From Hygrophila difformis (lineage: Eukaryota > Streptophyta > Magnoliopsida > Lamiales > Acanthaceae), in the NCBI GenBank assembly GCA_030278955.1, contig JAOANR010000002.1, positions 19,516,057 through 19,580,056 on the forward strand: a DNA stretch of 64,000 bases, given 5' to 3'. Under the pieces are notes generated by a model. The model did not search any database, was not told the DNA's origin, and was given only the letters and a program-made list of their open reading frames with translations. Shown here piece after piece: positions 1 to 9,818 of the stretch. How positions within the stretch are numbered: position 1 is the stretch's first letter; each line of letters begins with the position of its first letter. The position numbers were made by a program, and so were the translations under genes.

Positions 1-1248
1 GGGATAGCAAAACTTAATGTCAATGGCTGAAATTTGGACACAAGATAGATAAAGGTGTTAGGAACAACTTTTATGTTGAAAAGTTTTCGGTTTGAATTCC
101 CGAAGGTCGAGTTTTTGGCGAGTCTTTAAAATTGGACGATAATAGGGTTTTTGAAAACCGATTTTTGTTACAAGCCTATATCTCGAGATTTAAACAACAA
201 ACAACCGCAAAAATTTGTGAGTAAGGTGTTAACTTACTTAGAATGAGGATGGGGTCGCTGAAAAGGGTTCCCGGAGATCCTAGGGTCGCGACGAACGGCC
301 AACTTCTCCGATCGCTTTTCGTTCGTTTTCCGGCGTGAAATCGTGGTAAAGGAAACAGGTTAGATTTTGAGTTTCTAAGTGTTATGGACGAACTAAAACA
401 TTAATCTATGGCTTACCAAAGGTCTAGGAAGCAGAGGCCTCGTCCCGTTTGCCTCGTCGTCGCCGGAATACTCGCCGGAAAGTGGTCTCGGAGGGATTTT
501 GGCTTGGAGAGGAGAATTTGAGAGGGTGAGGCTTTTGTTTTCTGTCCAAATGGGAATGAGGGCGCCCCAATCCGCCCTTAAGCCTTCCCCAAAGGCTGTG
601 ATCCGGTTGCCCTCGATAGGGATTGGATTTTTGGCAAGAAAATCGCCATGGAAGGAAAGTTTACACCTCCTGCACCTCTGGCGCGCTGGTGACGCGCACA
701 TAGGCCTTTGTCCGCGCGGAGTACGCGTGGTCTGCCCTGGAGTCGCGACTCCTCCGTCCGCGCGGTGGCCGCGCGGTGGCGCGCGGAGGGCGCGGGCCGA
801 ACCGGCCGGTCCGCGTGGTCCGTCTGGTCTTTTCTTCTTTTCTCGATCGGGTTTCTATCCCCTACGTTTTCGGTTCGACTTTTCGGGTCATTTCTGGGGT
901 TACGATTCCTTTCTAAATTTTATTTTAACTCCAATGAATTTCATATTCAAAACCTTGAATCCGTCGAGTTTGAATTCATCGTCTTTCGACTCCCGTGTAG
1001 TAATTTATCTGATTAAATTACTTCCGACTTCACGGCTTTTTGGAATTAAAATTCTTTTCCTTCTTGAATTTAATTCCAATTCTTTTAACTCGATTCATGG
1101 AATTTCTTCGGCTTCCTTTCCCTCTTTTATTCCATTTTGAGTTTTTGAATCTATCGGCGTTTCATTTCCGAGCAATAATTTATTGTAATAAATTATTTTC
1201 TTTTCGGAAATAAATTTTTATTTTGCTGTAAAAATCCCGGGTATTACA
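1..1248 (-). repeat. Partial minus-strand LTR of a Ty3/gypsy element (element X)
   Basis: Read on the minus strand from 1248 downward, the block starts TGTAATACCCGGG and follows the same plan as the element B LTR that starts at 33207: the same terminus, an A/T palindrome near 1165-1200, a G/C-rich block (about 700-830) and a splice-donor-like GTAAGTT at 237-231. It is a diverged sibling of B rather than a copy. The edge with element A is sharp: A's LTR resumes at 1249 with five C residues, where the intact A LTR copy has six (10250-10255). That fits insertion of X into A with a C-rich target duplication whose other half lies left of the window. The reading frames on both strands here are G/C-rich shadows and I do not call any gene. 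Confidence 0.8.
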
Positions 1249-3310
1249 CCCCCGACTTTGGAAAGCAGATTTTGGTCGAGGGGAAAGCTTTTAGGGCGAC
1301 CTAGGGCTGCCTCCCCACCCTTTTCATCAGTCACAAATCACCCTCCACTCTCCCCGAACTCTCCCAAGCCAAAACACTCTCCCGACGAACTTCCGACGAA
1401 CTTCCGGCGACTTCCGGCAACCATCGACGACCATAGGAACGTGTAGATCAAGGTTTACACCCCTTAGATCGTTGGTAAGAAGTATCCAGATTCATCTACT
1501 CGTTTTTATCTCCAATTTTTAATCTAACTTTCGAATATTGGACTTGTAATCACGTTCGTGATCGAAGGACGAAGAGAACGTGTGCAAGGATCCGTTCGTA
1601 GTGTTTTCGGACAAGCCGAGCGACCCTAGGACGACTCAAGAACACAAACACTGTAAGTTGAGCCTTCCATATCAATACGGGTGATTTAGGGGCGTCCGGT
1701 ATAGGCGTAATGTAACGAAACGTAAAAATCGAAATTAAAAACCCCAACTTGCGCAGTTTCTGAAATCGGCCAAAAACTCCTATTTCGAGGATTCAATCCG
1801 AGAAACTCAAAACTAGACTTTTAATCTTAACACAAAATCTAGGTTGTGTAAAAATTTCAGACATTTTCGTTAACGTTTGCTATTTTAAATCGCATCGAGA
1901 AGAAACTGTTTTGACAAAACGTGTTTGAAATCTGCCTATGAACATGTCCGAACTTAGTGAGTCTATTTCTATATTTTGTAGTCCGATTTGATCTTTGCAA
2001 TCTAAATGAAAGTTGTAGATAATCATGTCTATTATATGTGGTTAAAATTTCAGAATTTTTGGAGTCCATTTGATATGTCAAAAAGCCAATTTTCCGAACT
2101 GTGACAAATCTGTTTTGAGACAGTAAACTGTTTTCGCATTAAAATTGATTTTTGACATGTTTCCTCAACTTATTTCGAGAAAGTTAAAACACGAAAGTTG
2201 TTCGTTAGGGTGTTTTGCATAAACTGTGAAATTTTCAGATTTTTCGGACTTAAACCGAATTTTTAAATTGAAAAGGCGTAAACTGTGACGCCAAGATACT
2301 TTTAAATCGAAGGATTTTGAAATTTCGAAACGAACGATCAAAGATTTGAAATACGATACATCTATACTTTTGAAAAACCCCGATGCATTAAATCTAAACG
2401 AAACATGAGATACTTAGGTGGAGGGTGAGTGCTCTGCAGGGTGCCCCTCTAGCCTTTCTCTTCGGGCCTATAATGGACGAGAGAATTTGATGAGATATTA
2501 CGCCAATCGGTGGGAGATACATGGCCTACTCTCTCGGGTTGTCCGTATGGATTTCCCGAGGCTCCGGAGTGGTACTGGGTATGGCAGATACGGCTGCGGC
2601 CGCCGGATCACCGGCTAAACGAGATACTTACGAAACGGCTGCGGCCGCCGGATCACCGGCTATACAAAACACTGAGAAATGGTTACGTGACGGGGAAATA
2701 AAAGATTTAATATTTTTAAGTATTTATTTATTTTTGCATGTCTTTAAATTATGCATTTAAATTATGTCTTTAAATTTCATATCATGACTAAATTGTTATT
2801 GTGGATTAAATGCATGTTCAAGTACACAATTAAAATATTATTTCCTTTAAATTTTGTGAATGCATGTTAGGAGTGAAATTTTAAATTATCTAATGAAATC
2901 CCTTTATTGTTATGTTAGGATCGACTTACTCAATATTTTATATACTGATAAAAATTGTTGTTTTTCTCTTTCTTTCAGAGTACGGAGATAATGCATAGCA
3001 TGTGCATTTGGGGGATGAAATTATTAAACATTGTTTTATTGCTTTCATGATATTTGCATAACGGGCATGTAAATCCCGAGTTTTGGCCATGTCGGCCCAC
3101 TTTACATTTTCCGCTGCGACATATTATTACTACTACTATATGTGTGGATCATACTTATTATTATTTTTAAATAGATTCCGGACTTGTTTTTAAACCCTTT
3201 TGCAATACCTATAGCCTTCCATCTCTTTGGCAAGCCCGGAGTATCCGCGTCTTGCTAGAGAGATGTGGCGGTGACATCCCGGCCTGGGTTATCAATTCCG
3301 GGGTGTTACA
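1249..3310 (+). repeat. Element A 5' LTR (right-hand 2062 bp)
   Basis: Nearly identical to 10251-12312. It ends GGGGTGTTACA at 3310, followed three bases later by the PBS. Within it are an intron-like segment (1653-2978), three copies of an AAATTTCAG motif spaced 193 and 184 bp apart (1852, 2045, 2229), a 45-bp tandem duplication carrying GCGGCCGCCGGATCACCGGC (2591-2616 and 2636-2661), and a conserved block containing GGCCATGTCGGCC near 3084-3096. The missing left end is represented in the 3' LTR by 9819-10250. Confidence 0.92.
1653..2978 (+). other. Intron-like segment inside the element A 5' LTR (GT...AG)
   Basis: A donor-like CACT/GTAAGTT starts at 1653. TACTGAT at 2943-2949 could be a branch site; it is followed by a pyrimidine tract and TTTCAG ending at 2978. 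The same borders recur in every related LTR in the window: 10655-11980 (A 3' LTR), 34218-36097 and 39620-41502 (B), 59178-60520 (C), 55398-56370 (D), and the donor alone in X. The borders are much better conserved than most of the sequence between them. Splicing is inferred, not shown. Confidence 0.55.
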
Positions 3311-3313
3311 AGT

Positions 3314-3329
3314 TGGTATCAGAGCCCGG
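3314..3329 (+). other. Primer binding site, initiator tRNA-Met type (element A)
   Basis: TGGTATCAGAGCCCGG lies three bases after the LTR end and matches the complement of the 3' end of plant initiator tRNA-Met in nearly all positions. It would prime minus-strand DNA synthesis. Confidence 0.9.
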
Positions 3330-3762
3330 AATATTTTAAAGCTACTATTATTATTATTTTAAAATATTTTGAACTAAGTATTATTTTTAAATTTATTATT
3401 ATTTTTAAGACTACTAGTGTTATTATTTTAGCCCAAAATTTGAGCCAAAAATTTTTCTACCCATTTAGTATAACATTTTGGACCCAAAGGGGGTTAAATT
3501 ATTTGGGCCCAATAAATATTTATTTTAAGCCCAACCATTTCGACCCAAATACCCATGTTTTTACTTCTGAAGTCCAAATTATTACTTTTGGCCAATATAG
3601 AGGCCCAATTTTTTTTAAACCATGATGAAATTTAAATTAAAAATGCATTAAATTAAATCTTTGGGGGGATTGCATGTGCATATCCATATAGATTTAAATT
3701 CCTGCACATCTTGACTTTTATTCGAAACATGTCCTGACTCTAACCTCCCTTGCTGACATTAG
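3330..3762 (+). other. Element A leader, non-coding
   Basis: A/T-rich untranslated leader between PBS and ORF1, with repeated TTATTATTTT blocks and a G-run (about 3663-3669) followed by CATGTGCAT. The same G-run plus GCAT pattern occurs at the equivalent point of B, C and D. I see no convincing gene. Confidence 0.7.
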
Positions 3763-4161
3763 ATGGCCGAACCCAACATGAACATGGTCAACTTGATGGT
3801 GAAACTGACTAACGCGTACTTAGAGTCCCAACAACATATCAATTATTTCAAGACTCGAGTAGGACAGCTAGAGGGCCATGTGGCCCATCTGGGGCATCTT
3901 AGGGAGACCGATCATCATAACATAACCCAGCTGCAAAATCAAGTCACGCAGCTCCAAGCCCAAGTGGCCCAACTCCAAGACAAGGGTGATGACTTGGAGG
4001 AACAAATAGGGAACGTAGCCTGGGAGTTGACTACCTTAGCCAACGAGATTGACGGAGGGGTCCTTCAGAACCCGGGACCTCACCCTAATGCTGCAGCACC
4101 GATTGACATACCCAGCGACGGAGAAGATCCCATCGAGGATGCACCTACCCATGCTCTCTAG
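3763..4161 (+). CDS. Extra ORF upstream of gag: small coiled-coil protein (132 aa)
   Basis: A complete ATG-to-stop ORF lies between the leader and gag. The first two thirds are a predicted coiled coil rich in Leu, Gln and His, with heptad-like runs (LEGHVAHLGHLRETDHH, then repeated QLQ units). The C-terminal third is acidic and Pro-rich (SDGEDPIEDAP). No signal peptide, membrane segment or catalytic motif is visible. It is homologous over about 65 residues to the ORF at 61284-61619 in element C: shared LMV near the N terminus, QLE, and LRE-DHH-I-QL-QV in the middle, and both have acidic tails and the start context TAGATGGC. Element B, which has lost pol, lacks it. The function is unknown. It could be an RNA- or capsid-associated accessory protein. 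It is not a known gag, and I do not recognise it as an env-like protein. Confidence 0.75.
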   Translation: MAEPNMNMVNLMVKLTNAYLESQQHINYFKTRVGQLEGHVAHLGHLRETDHHNITQLQNQVTQLQAQVAQLQDKGDDLEEQIGNVAWELTTLANEIDGGVLQNPGPHPNAAAPIDIPSDGEDPIEDAPTHAL

Positions 4162-4817
4162 ACTTGGAGCCCATACTGATGCACTACTATCTATGTTCCT
4201 TTTTTTTTCAAAACTAGTACTAGCACTACTATTTCATTCCTGTTACGAATGCTTGTAATCAACTGAAAAATTTTCTCTTGAGTAATAAATCTACAAGCAT
4301 TTATTTTATACAAGTATATTTAAAGTATTCCTTACATTTTAATTAAATTATTTCTTTTCGAATACCCTGCTAAAACCCGATCAAACAAATGAATAAGGTA
4401 ATAATAGTCAATGACCTATAGACAACAACTAAACAAAAATACAAGTAGTAATAAATAACCTAAATATGTAAATGTATATATATGTATATATACATTATAT
4501 GGAGATAATCATCGAACAAGGGTATCTCCAACCCTAAACCCCAACACCCTGAACCCTAGGGTCTCAAAAAAAAAAAACCGAACAGGTTACTGTTCACGAA
4601 AAAAAAAAAAACAAAACGAAACAAAACAAAAACAAAACAGCAAGTAGTACCAACCCCAAATAACAACAAACGATACGCTAAATCCCAACAACCTATACTA
4701 ACAGGTTCCAGTAGACTAATACCTGTGAATATCGTCATTTATTTAATTAAATTATTTTATAAGCCTTATATAATACTCCAACAAAAGGAATCTAAACTCT
4801 CTTGTTCTTGCGACAGC
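4162..4817 (+). other. Spacer between ORF1 and gag (element A)
   Basis: 656 bp without a supported gene. It contains A/T-rich stretches, a TATATA-rich run near 4475-4495, and A-runs at 4566-4577 and 4600-4611. The reading frame of gag is open upstream to 4725, but the first Met with a conserved gag N terminus (MAPRG) is at 4818. Confidence 0.7.
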
Positions 4818-7295
4818 ATGGCACCGAGAGGCAAACCACGCGCCCAGCCCACTACTCCAAACACCAACGAAACCCCTATGCAACCAGAAATGCCTATACC
4901 CGGCGAACGGGTACACGCTCAAGAGGAGCCGGCAAACCCTATGCCAAACAACATGGACGCGCGCCTACGCACTCTAGAAGAGGTTCTCATTGCGATAGGG
5001 AACGCGCATGTGAACCAAGGCCAGGCAGCTGCGGTACCTCCACCCGAGGCCCGCATTAACTACTTAGCTATGGTGAACTCATATCGTCCGCCGAACTACG
5101 CCGGAGAAGAGGACCCGGCTAAACTTGAAGAATGGATCCGAACATTCGACAAGCTGCTAAACGCGGTGAAGTGCCCAATTGGCGAGAAGGTGCCTGTGGC
5201 ATCGTACTATCTCGGAGGGGAGGCGGATGACTGGTGGCGTGCCATGCAAGATAAGTTAGCCGAGGACGAGGAACCCTATTCTTGGGAAGAATTCATGGGT
5301 CTGATCAGGGATCGCTTTTATCCCATGAGCACAAAGTCAGCCATGTACGAGGAGTTCCTATCTCTGAAGCAAGGAGGGCAAACAGTCCAGGAATACTACA
5401 CCCGTTTCAAGGAGTTGGTGCGTTTCGCCCCAAGACTCGTGCCGACAGATGCGGAGAAGGCACAGAAATTTGAAATGGGGCTAAACTTGACTATACGAGA
5501 GGTGATCACTGGCGTCCCATACCCAGACCTGCAATCGGTGTATGATCGTGCGGTAGCTGTTGCAAGGGTGCAACAACTAAAAAGGAAAGTGAGCGGAGAA
5601 CCCAGCCGAGGATCTCAGGGTCAGGATAAGAGGAGTAGAGACAACCGTTCCGGTAACAATGCTGTAGGGAACAACTTTTGGGGAGATCTGAACAGACCCC
5701 CTCAAAACAACAACAGAGGATATGACGATAGAACCCTTTTCCGGGGTAACCCGGTACCACCTTGCCCGAGATGCGGCAGGCCTCATTTGGCCAGAGGGTG
5801 CCCCCAACAGGGCGCCTGCTACAGGTGTGGTCGCAACGGCCACATGGCGAATGAGTGCCGCACTCGACTGGAAAACATCACCAAGAGGGAGGACTTGGGC
5901 ACGGGGCCAACTCAGCCTCGCAATCAAGATGCACGGAATGGAAACAACCAGGGGTATAGACCCCCTCAAAACCAGAATCCTAATCAGAATCAACGTCCCC
6001 CACAGAATCCAAACCAGCAACAGAATCAGAACCCGAACCGGGATCAGCAAGGCAACCCGGGACGTCCAATGGGGCGGTTGAATGTCATCAATGAGGCAGA
6101 TGTGCCTATGCAGGGGGACGTAATGGGAGGTACGTTCCATGTCTTAAGTACACCCCTTAGAGTTCTGTTTGACTCAGGAGCTAGTTGTTCGATAATATCA
6201 TCTAAAGTCTTACCTGAACTAGATCTACCTAAGTGCGAATTGATTAACTTAGGGATTCAACTTCCATCGGGAGAGGTAGTATCATGCTCTAAGCGATATA
6301 ACGGAATTCCGATAGTTATAAAGAACGTAGAGTTTCTCGCGAATTTGGTAGAATTCGAACTACAGGATTTTGACGTCATACTAGGAATGGATTGGCTAAC
6401 CCAATATAAAGCCGTGATTGATTGCCAAAAACAAAAGATCACGTTGTCAAAGAGTCGGGGAAGGAGAGTCATCTTTTACTCCCAACCCCCTAAGAAGTCT
6501 ACCAAGATAGTTAACGCCATTAAGCTATGTAGCTTAATGCGTAAGGGTTACGCGTTATATGCATGCTACATTCATAACCTTGAGGCCGAAGAGGTCAAGG
6601 TGGATAACATTCCGGTGGTGAGAGAATACCCGGATGTATTTCCGGAAGACGTTCCCGGCATGCCGCCTGAGAGAGATCTGGAATTCACCATAGATCTCAT
6701 CCCGGGAACGGAGCCTGTCTCAAAGGCTCCTTACCGTATGGCGCCGCTAGAAATGAAGGAACTAAAAGAACAACTCGAGGAGTTGCTAGAGAAGGGCTAC
6801 ATAAGGCCGAGCACGTCCCCATGGGGAGCCCCGGTCTTATTCGTGAAGAAGAAAGATGGAGGTCTACGACTATGCATCGATTATAGAGGACTTAACCAAT
6901 TCACGGTCAAGAACAAGTACCCGTTGCCCAGAATCGAGGATTTGTTCGACCAACTGAAGGGAGCTTCAGTATTTTCAAAGATCGACCTACGATCTGGATA
7001 TCACCAGTTAAGGATCGCCGAAAAGGATATCCCAAAGACGGCATTCAGAACTCGCTACGGGCACTACGAATTCACGGTGCTATCATTCGGGCTGACGAAC
7101 GCCCCAGCGATGTTCATGAATCTCATGAACAACGTGTTTCGGGAATTATTAGATCAATGCGTAGTGGTGTTTATAGATGACATCCTGATCTACTCGAAAA
7201 GCGAAGAGGAACATTCCGAACACTTACACAAAGTGTTAGGGATCTTACGAGTGAATCAGCTGTATGGCAAACTTCCAGATGCGACTTCTGGCTAA
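4818..7295 (+). pseudogene. Element A gag-protease-RT (5' part of gag-pol, ends at a frameshift)
   Basis: The start is placed at MAPRGK (4818), which matches the gag start of element C (61883). Domains in order: capsid region with [11 protein letters not shown]; two zinc knuckles at about residues 316-328 (CX2CX3HX4C, one residue short of canonical) and 334-347 (CX2CX4HX4C); a Gln/Asn/Pro-rich linker; aspartic protease with DSGAS at about 452; and reverse transcriptase with FIDD at about 785. Just after RT, around 7270-7280, a single-base loss shifts the frame and gives a stop ending at 7295. Pol continues from about 7301 in the next frame. Apart from this break the region is well preserved, which fits a young insertion. 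Confidence 0.9.
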
Positions 7296-7300
7296 GAGAA

Positions 7301-7840
7301 GTGGCAATTCTGGGACATATCGTATCCGCCAACGGAGTGGCAGTAGACCCAGCAAAGATCTCGGCAGTGACCGAATGGGTGCCACCGAAGAATCCACCCG
7401 AGATAAGAAGTTTTCTCGGATTGGCAGGGTACTACCGAAGGTTTGTAAAGGATTTCTCAAGGATCGCTCGCCCATTGACACAACTGTTAAAGAAAGGGGT
7501 GAAATACGACTGGACCATTGAGTGTGATTCCGCATTCCAAGAATTGAAGAAACGGCTTACTACAGCGCCGGTGTTGGCATTACCATCGGAGGATGGAGAC
7601 TTCGAGGTGTACAGTGACGCCTCGAAGGAAGGATTGGGATGCGTGCTAATGCAAGATCAAAGGGTTATAACATACGCATCACGTCAACTAAAGCCACACG
7701 AAGAGAACTATCCGACGCACGACTTGGAGCTAGCCGCAGTCGTGTCTGCTCTAAAGATATGGAGGCACTACCTCTATGGGCGAAAGTGTCGGATGTTCAC
7801 CGACCATAAGAGCCTCAAATATATATTCACGCAAAAATAG
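7301..7840 (+). pseudogene. Element A RT connection and RNase H (continued in a shifted frame)
   Basis: Continues pol after the frameshift near 7275. It carries the end of RT ([19 protein letters not shown]) and the RNase H domain ([13 protein letters not shown] near 7608; TDHKSLKY near 7800). It ends at an in-frame TAG (7838-7840), after which the same frame continues unchanged, so the stop is a point nonsense mutation. Enzyme role: RNase H removes the RNA template and the tRNA primer during replication. Confidence 0.88.
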
Positions 7841-7846
7841 CTGAAT

Positions 7847-9535
7847 TTGAGGCAAAGGAGATGGTTGGAGCTGATTAAGGATTACGACCTGGAAATCGCG
7901 TATCACGAAGGAAAAGCCAACGTGGTGGCCGATGCCTTGAGTCGAAAGACTCAACACGTGGTGAATTCACTTGTGGTACCGGCCGAGTTGTACAGAGACT
8001 TGGCAAAATTAAGTCTGGAGTTGGTACACTCCGGCGAAGTAAGTGAGGTCGTCAACACGATGGTAGTAGGATCTACCATACTCGATGAGATACGACTAGC
8101 ACAACAGAGTGATGAAAAGCTGGAGGAAATTAGGAAGAGCATTGCTGAAGGACAGGCAATGGATTTTAAAATTCATGAGGACGGAAGCATCCGCTTCAAG
8201 GGAAGGTGGTGCATACCGCGAAAATGCGAGGACCTAAAGCAAAAAGTGATGGAGGAAGGCCATAATACCCCATACTCGGTCCATCCCGGAGGCGAGAAGC
8301 TATACAAGGACATAAAGAAGAACTATTGGTGGCCGAACATGAAGAGAGAAATAGCCGAGTTTGTGGCAAGATGCCTTACCTGCCAGAAGGTCAAGGCTGT
8401 ACGACAGAAACCCCTAGGATTAATGCAACCATTGGAAATCCCAAGTTGGAAATGGGATAGCATTTCAATGGATTTCGTTTCGGGACTACCACGTTCACCG
8501 AAGGGGATGAATAAAATCTGGATGATCGTGGATAGGTTGACAAAAGCTGCCATATTTATCCCTATGAAGGATACGTGGTCCATGGACCAATTGGCAAGGG
8601 CATATGTCGAAAACGTGGTACGACGACATGGAGTACCACATGACATCATCTCGGACAGAGACAGTAGGTTCGTCTCACATTTTTGGACAAAACTACAAGA
8701 AGCCCTCGGTACGAAGATAAAGATGAGTACCGCGTTCCACCACATGACGGATGGACAAACGGAAAGAACGATCCAAACTTTGGAAGACATGTTGAGGGCA
8801 TGCGTATTAGAGTTTAAAGGAAGTTGGGAAAATCACTTACCCTTGATCGAATTTTCCTACAACAACAGCTACCATGCTAGCATTGGCATGGCACCTTTCG
8901 AGGCACTGTATGGACGCAAATGCCGGAGCCCATTGAGCTGGGAAGAGGGCGAGAGGACTATGGTAATTGGACCGCAACTTGTTGAGGACATGGCTCAACA
9001 AGTCAAAATAATCCAAGGAAAGATGAGAGCCGCGCAAGACCGGCAAAAGAGCTATGCCGACGTGAGACGGCAAGATTTGGAATTCCAAATAGGCGATAAG
9101 GTCATGTTAAAGGTGTCACCGATGAAGGGTGTGATGCGCTTTGGCAAGCGGGGGAAATTGAGCCCACGGTACATAGGACCATACGAGATCCTAGAAAGAG
9201 TGGGGAATCTTGCATACCGACTAGCATTACCGCCAAAATTTGCTCGGGTCCACGACGTGTTCCACGTCTCATAGCTGAAGAAATACGTCCATGATCCGAC
9301 CCACATACTCCAACCGGAGGAAATTGAGCTGGACGATGACTTAAGCTACGAAGAAATTCCGGTGCGAATACTCGACAAGAAGGAGAGAGTAACAAGGAAT
9401 AAGACCGTGAGAATGGTCAAGGTTCTTTGGTCTAACCACGAAGCCGAGACGGCAACGTGGGAGCTAGAAGCAGACATGAAGGATCGTTACCCAACCCTAT
9501 TCCAAGACAGTGCAACAACAGTTATGGGGACATAA
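7847..9535 (+). pseudogene. Element A integrase and chromodomain
   Basis: The frame of the RNase H segment continues past the TAG at 7838. It holds the H2C2 zinc-binding region (HPGGEKLYKDI, then CLTC), the DDE core with Asp at 8470-8472 (MDF), Asp at 8654-8656 (SDRD) and Glu at 8762-8764 (TER), and the GPY motif (SPRYIGPYEI). A second nonsense TAG at 9272-9274 follows VFHVS. The same frame then continues to TAA at 9533-9535 through a chromodomain-like end (VKVLWSNHEAETATWE, then YPTLF). Chromodomains of this group bind methylated histones and direct integration into heterochromatin. All three catalytic acidic residues are intact, so the defect is only in the stops and the upstream frameshift. 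Confidence 0.9.
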
Positions 9536-9818
9536 CTGTAATCTTAAGAGGGGGAGGATGTGACGACCCGAATATTTCCGAATATTTTATACGAATACTT
9601 TGTACCCAAATAAACAAATTAAAATTGTTTTGAACTACGTAATGACTTGATCCCTTCACGGGGTACGTAGGCAACTCGAAAATTTCAATTCTGGGTTCAG
9701 TCAAATAATAACAAACAACGACACACAATAATACAATCGCTTAATCAAACAATTCCCGAACTCGCGAGAGGATGAAGTGCAACTTCGAGGACGAAGTTGG
9801 TTCTTAAGGGGGGTAGAC
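9536..9818 (+). other. Element A 3' untranslated region with PPT and a vestigial PPT/LTR start
   Basis: Just after pol, a purine tract AAGAGGGGGAGGA is followed by TGTGACGACCCG (9544-9570), which looks like an old PPT plus LTR start. Next is a block shared with element B (about 9625-9700) containing TTGATCCCTTCACGGGGTAC. A 7-bp-stem hairpin (AACTTCGAGGACGAAGTT, 9781-9798) then leads to the working PPT AAGGGGGGTAGAC at 9806-9818, directly before the 3' LTR. Confidence 0.8.

Noticed and set aside
499..1140. A 213-codon plus-strand frame and a minus-strand frame at 393-701 near the left edge
   Set aside because: Both lie in the G/C-rich part of the element X LTR, have Arg/Pro/Ala-rich composition and no recognisable domain; the same happens in the A and B LTRs (10042-10296, 33575-33937).
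3314..3329. tRNA gene fragments
   Set aside because: The tRNA-like words are primer binding sites after LTR ends; no cloverleaf can be formed from the surrounding DNA.
5577..6140. Long minus-strand frame opposite gag of element A (and 62765-63190 in C)
   Set aside because: Shadow of the Gln/Asn/Pro-rich gag linker; it has no start context or domain of its own.
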